DNA of 64,000 bases from the NCBI GenBank assembly GCA_015680685.1, contig MNCI01005541.1, positions 111,228 through 175,227 on the forward strand, in the 5' to 3' direction. Each line of letters begins with the position of its first letter. Position 1 is the first letter of the stretch. Under the pieces are notes generated by a model. The model searched no databases and was not told the DNA's origin. It saw only the letters and a program-made list of their open reading frames with translations. Shown here piece by piece: positions 22,791-33,933 of the stretch. The position numbers and the translations under genes were made by a program. This stretch comes from Gnetum montanum. Taxonomy: Eukaryota > Streptophyta > Gnetopsida > Gnetales > Gnetaceae.

Positions 22791-23640
22791 AGCCGTAGTG
22801 GTGGTTGAACCCCAAATTGAAGCAAATCGTCAAGGAAGAAATAGAGTAACTCTTCAAGGCAAGGTTCATCTATCCTATAATAGATAGTGAGTGGGTTAGC
22901 CCACTCATAATTGTACTGAAGAAGGATCGTAAATGGTGGGTTTGCATTAACTTTAGGTTGTTGAATATGACAACATTTAAAGATCATTTTCCTTTACCAT
23001 TTGTGGATCAAGTGTTAGACATCATATCTAGGCATTGTTATTATAGCTTTTTGGATGGTTATAGTGGCTATAACCAAATCCAAATAGCATCAGAAGATCA
23101 AGCCAAAACAACATTCATGAGTTCCTAGGGGACTTTTGTATATTGTAAGATGTCATTTGGTCTATGCAATGCCTCTGCAACATTTTAATACTTAGTCCTT
23201 AGTATATTTCAATAGCAAATCAGTAGTCGTGTTGAAATCTTTATGGATGACTTCTCCACCTATGGAGCTACCTTTGAGCAAGCCTTGGACCAACTTGAGC
23301 AAGTACTGAAGAGATGTGTAGAGACAAACCTATGGCTCAACTAGTAAAAGAGCCATCTCATGATCCAAGAAGGCATTGTGTTAATGTACCGAATTTCGCA
23401 AAAAAGGATTGGGGTAGACCTAGAAAAAATAAGGATTACCCAAGGAATAACATGCTAGCTAGAGACTGTTAAAGATGTTTGGTCATTTCTTAAACACACT
23501 GGCTACTACTGGCGATTCATAGAGAATTTCTCTAGGATTGCAAAGCCATTGGTAGAGAATACAAAGAAAGATGCACCTTTCATCTAGACCAAGGAATGTA
23601 AATATGCACTAACAATTAAATGAGAAACTTATAGAAACAC
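22790..23640 (+). pseudogene. E5 reverse transcriptase
   Basis: The main gypsy RT blocks are visible. They are the LNPKLKQIVKEEIE start (22810), DSEWVSPLIIVLKKD (22885), RLLNMTTFKDHFPLPF (22960), SFLDGYSGYNQIQ (23048), GTFVYCKMSFGLCNA (23132), the catalytic MDD (ATGGATGAC at 23243-23251, FMDD box) and FLKHTGYYWRFI (23488). Stops at W and Q positions (TAG, TAA) interrupt it at least eight times, but the frame is largely kept. This is the best RT copy in the window. Confidence 0.92.
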
Positions 23641-24310
23641 CAATCCTACAAGCACTAGACTATTCCAAACCTTTTCATATCATGATAGATGCATCTAACT
23701 ACACTTTGGGAGCAGTGCTCATGTAGATAGATGATAGGAAATGTCCATACTACATTCATTGCATGAGTCAAAGCATTATGAGAGCATAGTTAAATTAGAC
23801 CACCATGAAGAAGGACCTAATGGCACTAGTGTATGCACTAGAAAATTTTAGGAACTATGTGCTTGGTTACAAAGTATTTGTGCATATGAACCACAGTGCT
23901 ATCCACTTCCTCATGAACAAGTTGATGGTGAGCCCTCATGTCATGTAGTGGCTCATGATCTTGTAGAAATTTGGTCTCACAATGGTAAATCAAAAAGGGA
24001 TCGAGAATGTGATCGCTTACCACCTCTCTCACTTAAGATGGGGAAATAAAGAGGAGGAGAGCGCACTCTCTAATCAATTTCTAGACAAAATCCTCTTTAC
24101 AGGAGCAATAAGTGAACAAATGCCTACAAAAGCAACATGGTATAATGGCATTCTCACATATCTTCTCACTCAAGAGATGCCACAAGACTTGGATTTTAGA
24201 AAGAAACAACAATTCCTTCATCAAATCAAATACTTCATGGAAATCAATGGACACCTCTACAAAGTGTGTGCCGATGGCTTGATTTGTTGGTGTGTCCTTG
24301 ACGAAGATCA
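23640..24310 (+). pseudogene. E5 RNase H domain and connection
   Basis: The sequence shows the first catalytic strand (HIMIDASNYTLGAVL, 23678-23722), YYIHCMSQSI (23748), KKDLMALVYALENFRNYVLGY (23810) and NHSAIHFLMN (23888), where relatives have DH. A His-rich turn YHLSHLRW (24020) and a long acidic connection to INT follow (23982-24326). RH removes RNA from the hybrid. Several TAG stops are at expected Trp or Gln codons. Confidence 0.88.
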
Positions 24311-25390
24311 ACTGTGCATATTCTAGGATGCTCACAAAGGGCCTTGCAGAGGCCACTATGTAGGCAAATGCAAAGCCATAAAAATCCTAATGGTAGGATA
24401 CTATTGGCCTATAATCTTTAGGGATTCCCACTAGTTCGTCAAGTCTTGTGAACATTGTCAATGAGATGGGGGGATAACCACTGGCATGGAAGGTCCTCAA
24501 TAGTGAATTTAATCACTAGAACCTTTCAACATATGGGGCATTAACTTCATGGGTCCCATCACACCCATGTCTAATGGGAAGGCATATATTATAATAGCAG
24601 TCGACTACTACACAAAATGGGCAAAAGCAACAGCTGTTACTGATTGTACATCATCCACTACTACCAAATTTATATGACAAAATATTGTGAATAGGTTTGG
24701 GATACGACATTCACTAATTTTTGATAATGGAAATCACTTCACATGTGCCACCTTTAGAAAGTTAATGCAGTGCTTAAGGGTAGAACATAAGTTAATAACA
24801 CCTTACCACCCCCAAGCCAATAGTCAAGCAGAGGTAACCAACATGGAGATCACAAAAATACTAACATGGACCATTAGAAAATATAGGGAGGATTGGAGTA
24901 CAAAACTTAACCATTCTCTCTGGGCTTATTATTCAACTTGGAAACTTACTATTGGTTATTCTCCCTACGAGTTAGTGTACAGAAAACTTCCAACACTCCC
25001 AGTTTAATCTGAGCTCCATACACTCTCAATAGCCTGTGAACTAAATCTTGACCTAAGTCTAGCACAGAAAGAAGGATTAATCAACCTAAAAGTGTTAGAT
25101 GAAAATCGATTAGTGGCCCTATCCTTGAATGAGGTGAATAAGGCATTCAGCAAGCATTGTCATGACCTTAGAATCAAGAAAGTAAAACTTCAACCAGGAG
25201 ATAAGGTTCTCTACTGGAACCTCACACATGTACCTCAAAAGATAAAATTTCAAACATTGTGAGAGGGACCTTATATAATTGATCAAATCTTTCCCTCTAG
25301 GGTCATGATAATCTACAAACTTGACAACCCAAGTAAAAAGCAGTTGGTCAACAACCAACAAGTAAAACCTTTCCTTGAACCAAGATAGAC
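24230..25390 (+). pseudogene. E5 integrase
   Basis: The zinc-binding N-terminus is near 24235-24460 (GHLYKVCADGLICWCV, AHKGPCRGHY, CEHCQ). The DDE core has VDYYTKWAKA (24600), IFDNGNHF (24720) and the Glu in NSQAEVTN (24825), so all three acidic residues survive. The C-terminal region has AYYSTWKLTIGYSPYELVY and LQPGDKVLYWNL (25190). It ends near 25390 in KPFLEPR before a TAG. No chromodomain is seen, as expected for Athila. Three or more stops make it inactive. Confidence 0.92.
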
Positions 25391-25458
25391 CAATGCAACT
25401 GCCGCCTCAATGGATGGACAACCACATTATATTTTTTGGATCTCCTCCTTCCAACTTA

Positions 25459-25475
25459 GTCATGGGGGAGATGGC
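25459..25475 (+). promoter_or_regulatory. Second polypurine-like motif after pol (E5)
   Basis: TCATGGGGGAGATGGCC lies about 70 bases after the integrase end. It shares TCATGGGGG with the 3' polypurine tract at 29472-29483. It could be a second plus-strand primer site or a leader signal for the 3' ORF. Confidence 0.6.
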
Positions 25476-27533
25476 CATCCTTGCTAATCATCAAATTGGC
25501 TTCTCAGTTTTTCTACTTTTTATTTTTCATGTTTTTGACTTTTACAAATTCTTAATTTTTCAAATTCTTGTAATTTTACACCATTATTAGTATCTTTGAT
25601 CCTTTCTTGATTATTTTACACTTTCTTATATATTTTACTTTGTTTTGTTTTGATTCAAGTGTGATATTTTCTTTTTTTTTTTCTAATAAAACTACTTTGT
25701 TGTCACAGGACACAGTGTTGTTGTTGTTGTTTACTAATGATGGTTTGTGCTTAATGTTGTGATTGTTGATGTCTAGTTTCTATTTTTGAATTCTGATGTC
25801 TAATGACTTTAACATAGTTTATTTTTCATGGAATAGGCAATGAGTCCACATCATCTGCCCATCCAATGAACTCTATGATTTTTCTTGTTATGCGAATTTG
25901 AGGTCCCTTCCATTAAAGAAATTTTTAATCAATTTGTGACCTTGGTAGCTCCAGAATTAGGAAGGATTCAAGGTTTGTAAAGGGTGTGACTTCAAAGGGA
26001 CTCAATACTTTTTGTACTCTTCTACTTGCTTGAGTGCTTAAGTGTGTTTTATGGACTTCTTACCATTCCATACTACCCACTGATAGGAAGTCAAATAACG
26101 TCATTGCATGGTGTGGTTCCCATTTCAAAAAAGAAATGATGGTAATTCAAAGCACACCCCTTCAACACAAATAAGTCCTTGCATGGTGTGGTTCCTATTT
26201 CAAAAAAAAATAATGTGAATTCAAAGCACATCCCTTGAATAAATAAAAGCTACAAGCACTGGTTATGGAACTCAAAAAGCATGCACCTATGCCTAAAAGT
26301 CCCCTCTAACTAAGGCCCTCTCTCTCACTTCCTACTTCTCTTTTCTTCTCTTTGTGGAATGGTGGTTGTCATGTGGAAGCACTCTGGTTTCTTGAGTGAG
26401 TGGATTGATCTTGGAGTGGTGATGTGAAGTCACTGAAAGTGGTTGGTTTTGGTCTAGACCGAGGATGAAACTTTCTAGGTCATTCTAAATACAAATTCCA
26501 TAAGGAACTTCTTATGACCTCAATTTGAAACTCCATTCCACCTTCTCTATCATCAATCCATGCTACCATAACTTGCCTCACTACCATGTTCTATGTTATG
26601 CTCGATGTATTTGTCTGATGTGTTGGGATTCTTAGGTAGATTCTTTCTAGTTGATCCTTAACTTTTCATGATCATTAATTGATTGTGGGGCTCATAGACT
26701 CCTTAGTTGAGGTTATGCAAGGGCAAAAAGGGCATCAACTTACAATGGGGAGGATCCACTTGCATAGCTCTTGGTCTAGTTGGTTAAGATTCCTTACCTT
26801 TGACATTGCTACAATCCTATCTTTTGCATATTCCATTGAGTATTCTATTTAGTGCTCCTTAATCTTTCATTTCATTCATCCACTAAATCAATTTTTTCCC
26901 ATTTTTCCAAATTTATGAACTTCAACGTCCTCTTCTCATGTTTTCATATTGTTCTTAGTCCTTTCAAATTTCATTTAACCCCAATTTCATCCAAAAATTT
27001 CTTAAATTTAGAAAGTTTGACCAAAGTCAACAATGGTCAATAGTTATGTTGACAAGGCCTTGTCAACGCAATGCATACACACTATATATACCTACCTAGA
27101 ACTTAGGATTTTTTTGTCATTTTCTCATAACACACAGGGAGTTTTTGCAATTTTTCAAAGCCCAAAACCTTCCAAAGCTCATAACTTCCCAATCATTTGT
27201 CCAAATCATTCCATTTTTTGATCCTGCACTTACCGAAGGTAAAATCTTTATCATGGGGGCCACAAACCTTAAGGTTTTCAATGAAAATTTTTGAATATTT
27301 TTCTAACTCTCCAAAGGGTTAATAACCTTTGAATATTTTTTCAAAGATTAACCCTTCCAACAACCTCCGAGATGGTTTATTAATGATAATACATAAATAA
27401 ATAATAATTGGAGTAATTAAATTAGCCACAATCACAACTTAGCCAAAGTGTAACTATCCATAAGAGATAAAGGTATCCCAATTGTTTTAAGTTACACAAT
27501 GATTGCTAATTTATGGTCTTATTGTAATTATAG
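25476..27533 (+). other. E5 noncoding region between pol and 3' ORF
   Basis: It begins with T-rich repeats (25490-25690). Conserved blocks follow. They are TTGCATGGTGTGGTT twice (26104-26118 and 26179-26193), AAAGCACACCCCTT (26148) and AAAGCACATCCCTT (26223), GGGGAGGATCC (26748), and a CAATGAGTCCACATCATC segment near 25838. These blocks are also in E3, E4 and E8 in the same order. No ORF was recognised. A promoter or splice signal for the 3' ORF may be here. Confidence 0.6.
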
Positions 27534-29240
27534 ATGACACCAAAACAAAAATTCCCATAGTAAGGAGAACTCTTGAAACTATAGGAGAAGCAGCCCAGAG
27601 TTGGAAGGGGCCAACAAGAATAGGGCCAAGAATTACCAAAGCAACCCATGCAACAGGACCTCTTCATGAGGAACCCAAAGTGGAATTTGTCTGATAGATT
27701 CCAAAAGAAGTGCCAACAGAACAATCCGAAAAAGGAGAAGTGCCTAGACCCGCACCAAGGCTTGAGGTCACTTTGACTCAAGCCTACCTAACCATCATTA
27801 GGTCCCAAGAGATCCAAAGATCAACTCTTCAAGAGATCAATTTTGGACCATTTTTAGAGAAAGCTCCAGAGGATGTTAAGATACAACTACAAGCCTTTCC
27901 CATGTGGCTAGTAATCACATCCAATGGAGAATGGTACATGGGAGAGACATATCTCTTCTAGAGTAATCAAAGGCCGGGGTCCGTTGTAAAAATTAAGGAC
28001 ATTCAAGTGTCCTACTCAGCAGAAGCTATTGCATAGGCACTTAGGTTGCCTGACACTGGAACACAACTAGCAAAACTATCCACAAAAGGTAATCCCGAGG
28101 CCAAGAGGAAGTGGACCCAACGATGCTATGGGGTTAACCGCAAGAAATATGGTGTGCTCACACTGGTAAAGCAAATTTACTTCAAGATTATGGCCTATCA
28201 CCTCAATCCAATGATGAGGCCTAGCAAGGTAACCTCCTTCTCTACTCGAGAATGCGTCACTCTAAGTGGGAAATTTATGTCCACCTTCCATAGCTAATCT
28301 ACTTAGAGATTGAGAAATGCTTCAAGGAAAATGAACGTGGAAGGGTAAACACTAAATCAAGGAAATTGGCTATAGAGAACCAAAATCTATCAGTGGAGGA
28401 AGTATCCACCTTGTGCCAAAAATCTACCATTGAGATCACTGCTTGGAAGAATGAGGCTTTGAAGTTTGAAAAAGTGAAGAATCACTACAAAGACTAGATT
28501 GGCTTACAAAAGGAAGTTAATGAGAAACACATTCAGATGACGAAGGCAAAACTAAACAAAGCCCTCCAGCAACTCCAACAAGGAAGAGAAATGTGGCAAT
28601 CCATCATTGATGGGATCAATGCCTACAACAAAGCGAAGATCTACTTGAAGGAATTTCAAATCAAGGAAATGATAGAGTATATCGGCCAATCTCCAATATG
28701 CAAACTTGGTAATGCTGACTGTCGGATGGCCATGGTCAGAGTTAGAACAGCAAGTGGCTAGCCCATATCTATTATACAAGGTAGAGTTCAAGCACCTCAA
28801 GGACACCAAGCAGAAGCTTGAGACCATAAACGCTAAACTCAAAGTTCGTAGAGCATAGTTTAGAGACCAACAATCAATCGCTGAGAACGTAGCCAAATGG
28901 ATGAATGACCACCAAGAGCTGAAAGACACAGTTAGGACGTTGGACATTGAACACAAACAATTCACTACCTAGTTCGTCAACACTAAGGAGCTATTTCCAA
29001 CAACCCTGTGCCCTTGGGATGTGCCTATTCCAACCCACAATGGCAAAGCTGCATAGATGATGCTCAATCCTAGAAGCAAGCAGGAGAAAATGAAAACATT
29101 ACTGGATGCTTTCCGCCTCCCACCTAAAATTGTAGTAGTAGTAGGATAGCCACAACCACCTCAACAACTGCCCATGCATGAAGCCAATGAAGGTCCCTAA
29201 GAGCCTCAAGAACCACCACCTCCTAGGACCATCTAATCTT
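27534..29240 (+). pseudogene. E5 accessory 3' ORF (transposon-protein-like domain plus coiled coil)
   Basis: The start resembles MTPKQKFP at 27534, followed by a basic stretch (EKQPRVGRG). After an early frame change the main domain runs 27590-28297, with LTQAYLTIIRSQEIQRSTLQ, FGPFLEKAP, SNGEWYMGETYLF, the VVKIKDIQVSYSAEAIA strand-helix, LRLPDTG and KQIYFKIMAYHLNP. Its layout resembles the putative plant transposon protein domain (Transposase_32, from memory). A Glu/Lys-rich coiled-coil region follows (28310-28960), then a Pro-rich tail (29000-29230). There is no membrane segment or signal peptide, so it is not an envelope protein. In-frame TAGs fall where E8 has TGG. The true role is unknown. 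Confidence 0.65.
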
Positions 29241-29471
29241 CTTCAAAAACTTCACAACATCAAGGAACATGTTGTCTAGTTTTGAAGAGTTATGTCATGG
29301 TGTTCAATTTTTTGTCCTAAACATTGTCATTCTTTGTAATGTGTGGATCTGTACACCCGAGCACTCCATTTTTTGTCAAGTTAGTTAGTTTGTTTTGTTT
29401 AAAGAAAAGTTAATCAATAATCCCATACCTTCCCAATTTTGTAAAAGAACTTGAGGACAAGTTTTCATTCA

Positions 29472-29483
29472 ATCATGGGGGTA
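29472..29483 (+). promoter_or_regulatory. E5 3' polypurine tract
   Basis: AATCATGGGGGTA ends directly at the 3' LTR start (TGATGAG at 29484). Plus-strand DNA synthesis would be primed here. Confidence 0.8.
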
Positions 29484-30439
29484 TGATGAGTTGCATTCAA
29501 TTGGCTATGTCAATGAGGCCTCATTGATGCAAACTCGTCGATGAGGCCTAGTGGACTCATCATACCATGCATTGACAAGGCCCTATCATTGCATCTTACC
29601 ATGCGTTGATGAGGCCCCATTGATGCAATGTTGTTTTTTGGCTATAAATATGTGTGCGCAACCACATTTATGGCAATTAGAGATTGTAGGTGCAGTAAAG
29701 CTCTTGCAATTCTTCCATTTGAAAGTTAGAATTTTTTCGTAAGTACCCATAGCAAGAGTCATGAAGTGTATGGATATTTATTCAAGCATTGTTGTACCTA
29801 AGCATGACAGTGTGTGCGGCAATAAAGATGAACTTTCTGATAAAACTTGCAGCACTTTGGATAGATTAGCTATTTTATTTATGTATTTAATATTCTTAAT
29901 TATTTGTTAAATGTTTTCAATTAGTTATCAAATATTTTTCAATTATTACATTAATGAAGCTATTAAGCCAAATAGATTACATACATAAGTACGATTGCTT
30001 TAAGTGTAACATGTATTCGCTTGGTAATCCTAGTAGTGTTATTGCTTGATATGCCCAGTAGTGTAGCGCTTGGTTGCCTAGTAATAGATACGTGGGTTCA
30101 GGATGTGAATGGAAAGTATGATTGGATGCTTATGTTAGGATTTGTTAAATGCTAGTTAATTAGTTAACTTAGATTAGTTAATTAAATTCCTTTTATCCAC
30201 ATTTTGAGCACCAAACTATAAAGCACAAAATGATAAAAATTGGATGCCTTAGTTACACTTAACCATACCAACAAACATCACAAGTGTAATTGGGAAGATA
30301 ATGATTGACCTTAGGGCTAGATTCACTTCCTAAAGGACTAGTGCATCGAAAAAAATAAAGTCCATGGAATTCGATTGAATCGTGCATGAACGCTTTTTGA
30401 TTCATATGGTTGGGCATAGGGGTACCTTGCCACTCATCA
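29484..30439 (+). repeat. E5 3' LTR
   Basis: It runs TGATGAGTTGCA to CACTCATCA (956 bp). It matches 18210-19145 throughout with many transitions and small indels, implying an old insertion. TATAAATA is near 29643. The R hairpin is near 29773-29830 with one mutated base in the left arm. Confidence 0.92.
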
Positions 30440-30660
30440 AACAACATCTCCTTTTGTTCAAGAGCAAGATTTGCATTGATTATTATTGGCTTCCCATTTT
30501 TCAAAAATGCATATTCCATGCCTACAAATAGAGTTTTCAAATCAAGGGACTCTTGTTTAAGATTTTCAGAAATTTCCAACTCTCCCCAATTAGTATCATC
30601 AACTTGGTTAATGGAGAGTTGGTAATGAACTTGCTCCAGTTCGTCCATGCCTTCCACTTA
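30440..30660 (-). pseudogene. E3 PR-RT linker (interrupted by E5)
   Basis: The open piece reads GELEISENLKQ, MEYAFLKNGKPIIINANL and LEQKEMLFDEW before entering the E5 LTR. The text equals E5 22500-22680. It confirms that 18209 and 30440 were adjacent before E5 inserted. Confidence 0.8.
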
Positions 30661-30739
30661 GGCACATGTTAGACTCTTAGCAGGTTCCATGAAATGTGTG
30701 CTACTTCCAAGATTAGTTGTCAGCCACTGGGTGTTGTCC

Positions 30740-31240
30740 TCCTTTATGGCTACTACATATAGGCACTTTTGAGTTTAAGATATATTAGCATACTAACTAC
30801 ATGCTTTGATAGATACACTATTAACAACCCATAGTTTCTGCACATAGTTGCCCCATATATCACTGTACAAGATGCATGGAACTTTCTTCCTCTTGATCTT
30901 TCTAAATGTATTTTCTTTAGAGATTTTGAGGAAAAGATCCCGAATCCCCAATCGTGCATCAACAATGCTCAGCCAAGCCCTTCCCATGATGATTGGGAAG
31001 TCCCACTTGTAATTGTCTACTTAGATCACTAGAAAATTAGCTGCATACGACCACCCACAAACGATAGTTATAATGTCCTCCACTAGTCCCAAGGAAACAA
31101 TGATGGACTAATTAGCCAACTCAAGACAGATGTTGCTCTTCTTGATTGGATGCAAGTTCCAAGCTTTATACATCTCATGGAAAATTAGATTATCACCAAA
31201 ACCTGAATCTAGAGGAGCCTTACAAGGCTCATTTCTAGTA
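30740..31240 (-). pseudogene. E3 aspartic protease
   Basis: The active-site segment reads CKAPLDSGFGDNLIF (31195-31225), keeping Asp-Ser-Gly but with changes around it. Downstream are a LELANxSIxVSLGLVEDI region and PIIMGRAWLSIVDARLGI (30990-30950). Stops split it into overlapping frames. A segment with two conserved Cys (VPCILYSDIWGNYVQKL) follows at 30880-30830. Confidence 0.82.
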
Positions 31241-31479
31241 ATTTAAAGGTAAATAAGGAGACTTCCAAGATCAAATAGTTTCTTGGGAAGGTAGCAAGCT
31301 TGTATCCAATCAGTTATTACATGAGTTAACATGACAATATGCACTTTGGCAAGTATTTGGTTTAAATGGGACTCGAATGGATTAGATGAAAAGGAAGATG
31401 GAGAATCAAGGTTACCAGTCACAAGTGTATGTGAGGGTTTAGTTGGGCTATTGCTTTTGAAGAAAGGCCTTTTTTATGA

Positions 31480-33780
31480 TCTAGTTTCTAAACCCCTTGG
31501 CTGAGAAGTTGACTGTAAGTTAATAGCCCTCGTTGCGTTGCATTATTGCAACTGAGGTGAAATTTCTTCCTACATTGATGGAGAAAGTAGTAACTCGGTT
31601 GAGGGTGGAGGGACATATGTAGAAGGGTGAGAAGAGTGATAGGTATATGGAATTTTCCCTCTAGTAGATGGAGAATGAGTTCTGTAAAACTCTGGAGGGT
31701 AGTAGTGATGTTGTAAGGTAGTGTGATTGGAAGAGTCTTGCAGAGAAATGGGTTGCTGAACATAGTACCCATATGGATTTAGTTGCTAGTAAGGGTACTG
31801 TTGTCTTCGTGGTGGCATCCCCCATGACTGTGCATGCTACCACTATTAGTATTACTCAAATGATTGTTGTGGAGCTCCACTTGGATAGTAGGTTTGTTGT
31901 TGGTGGAATTGCCTAGAATTGCCTTGAGGATAAGGCAATCTTCTAGGTGCCTACCTCCTTGCCAATCTAGGATTCACTACGTACATCCCATATTTTTCCA
32001 AGTGTGACATAATGGAGCAACATTCCCTAGGATGCTCATAATGGCAAACATCACACCCACCATCATCATTTGATACAATATCCACAACTTCTTCTACTAT
32101 AGCAACTTTGCCCTTGCCCCTTTGGTAGGCATATCTAGCTTCTTTTTGCCTCTTGCAGTCATGATCACTACTCTACTCTCTTGATTCTTCTGTGATTTTT
32201 AGAGTAGTTTGGAATTTCCCATCCAATGAATCCCATATTTTATCTACCTTGGCTAAAATTTCAAACATAGATTTTTGGATTGGCAAGGTCTTTATGTTCA
32301 TCACCTCATCAACCGGTGACTCCTCCTCATTATCAGAGAAGTAGAATTTCCTCTTTCTGATGGAAGGATTCCTATTCTATTCTTCTACAGTTTCTTTTTT
32401 TCTTAGCTCTCCTTTTTCTTTTGCTACATGCTCTATCAACCTTTGGATCTAATGGGCTCTTAATTCTAATAGTATCCCTTCAGCATAGAGCCCAAGAGTT
32501 CTTCTTATTTCTAATCTGAGTCCATCTATGATGTGGCAAAGTTGTTCCTATTGAGAATAATCATGGCCAGGGCATCGGTATATGAGAGAATAGTATTAGC
32601 CCATGGTGTTGTCCAAGGGTTCATGTGTTCCTTTCATCCATCCTTGGATCTTCCTTCTCATATTAGACACTCAGGAGTATGTCTAATATTTATCATTGAA
32701 CAACTCTAGCATTATACTCCACCTATGAATGGATTTTGGTTCCAAGGACCGATACCAGCTTTCTGCTTCCTTGATGAGTGTCCTAGGAAAAAGCTTTAAT
32801 TTTTGACAATCATTTTTAATATTTTGTAAGGCCCAGGCATTATGAAAGGCTTGAAGATGTGTTTGTGAATCAGAGTTATATCCCATCTCAAATCTAGGGA
32901 TATTGTTCATGTTAAGTCACTTGATCCGACTATTTTTCACATGCCTCATTGGAATTTTTATTACCTCTACAATATTTAGCATGTTTTGAGTGGTAAGAAA
33001 AGGCTCATCATCATCATTATTTCGGTGACACCTATGATGTCCTCTACTATTTCTTTGTTCATGGTGGTCCCTGTGATTATCATTTTTGTCCTGTTGTTCA
33101 TCTTCATCACAGTTGTCCTTCCTATAGCATTTGTTAGAACCAGAAGAGAAAGAAGAAGATGCAAATGAAGAGGGCAAAGAGAAAGGAGGACTGCCACCAC
33201 CATGGTGTCTACCACCACCTCTATGCTTTTCATAGCCATCTTCATCAACTTTCTTATCATCTTGATGCTTGCCTAAGCCCCTTCTTTAACTCCTACTTTT
33301 ACCTAAACCTAGATTGTTGATCGTGAACTACAGATTCAGGTTCGCACCCCCATCACCAATACCAAGAGGTGGAGAGTCTTCATGTTGAGAATCACTAGAG
33401 GGAGAATCCTCATTATAGTTTTGGTTAAGTAGGAACAAGGGATTGGTAAATCATTTCCCCGTCACAACCTCATGGTGTTTCTCCTAGTGTCGATCTCTCC
33501 TACGTTATGTTTGAATGGGATAGTAGTCATGGTCATGCACAACATAATCTTATTGAAGATCTTGGATGCCCAACCTTCTAAGAGTTTGGAGTAGCATCTT
33601 GGGCATAAATTGATTAGGAGGCATTACAATATTTCCCTCCATATCTCACTGCCATAGTTGTTCATCCTCATGCAAGATGAAGGTGAAGTTAGGCACATAG
33701 TCATCTAGATGAGTATATACCACCATGCATTCTTGAGGCACTGGTGGTTAAGTATCATCATGACTATGAGAAGAAGACAT
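31480..33780 (-). pseudogene. E3 gag
   Basis: The start codon at 33780 begins MSSSHSHDD. In order are VVYTHLDDYVPNFTFILHEDEQLW (33715-33650), a long His/Arg/Asn/Asp-rich region ending DDDEPFLTTQNMLNI (33180-32970), the capsid core NNIPRFEMGYNSDSQTHLQAF and ESWYRSLEPKSIHRW (32910-32690), QGWMKGTHEPLD, HIIDGLR, a zinc knuckle that keeps both first cysteines (CDVCHYEHPRECC near 32055-32020), and a Pro/Gln/Tyr-rich tail (31930-31480). Several TAG/TAA stops interrupt it. It is the fullest gag in the window. Confidence 0.88.
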
Positions 33781-33914
33781 TTTGCAATTAGAATAAGATA
33801 TCAATGTGCTTAAATTATTATGTTTATTTTGAGAATGATTCTGACCTTAGGGTTCATCCAATAATTTTAATGATTTTCACTATGCCTAGATAGCACATGT
33901 TTCAACAAAAATAC

Positions 33915-33932
33915 TCCTTGGCAATGACACTA
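33915..33932 (-). promoter_or_regulatory. E3 primer-binding site, decayed
   Basis: On the minus strand it resembles TAGTGTCATTGCCAAGGA, a mutated tRNA-Asp PBS, one base from the 5' LTR at 33934. Differences are mostly at former CpG sites. Confidence 0.7.
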
Positions 33933-33933
33933 A

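Larger units (their letters stand above)
18210..30439 (+). mobile_element. E5: full-length Athila-like element with 3' ORF
   Basis: A complete plus-strand element of 12.2 kb with a perfect TSD AACAA (18205-18209 and 30440-30444). In order it has 5' LTR, PBS, gag, PR, RT, RH, INT, second purine motif, noncoding region, 3' ORF, polypurine tract and 3' LTR. It sits inside E3 between PR and RT. Every ORF has several stops. It is the best reference in the window for the longer lineage that carries the accessory ORF. Confidence 0.95.

Noticed and set aside
27033-27221. Small open frame before the E5 3' ORF as an extra gene
   Set aside because: 62 codons, no relatives in E6 or E8 at the same place.
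28552-28965. 137-codon minus-strand frame
   Set aside because: Antisense to the E5 3' ORF coiled-coil region, whose plus-strand homology with E1, E6 and E8 is clear.
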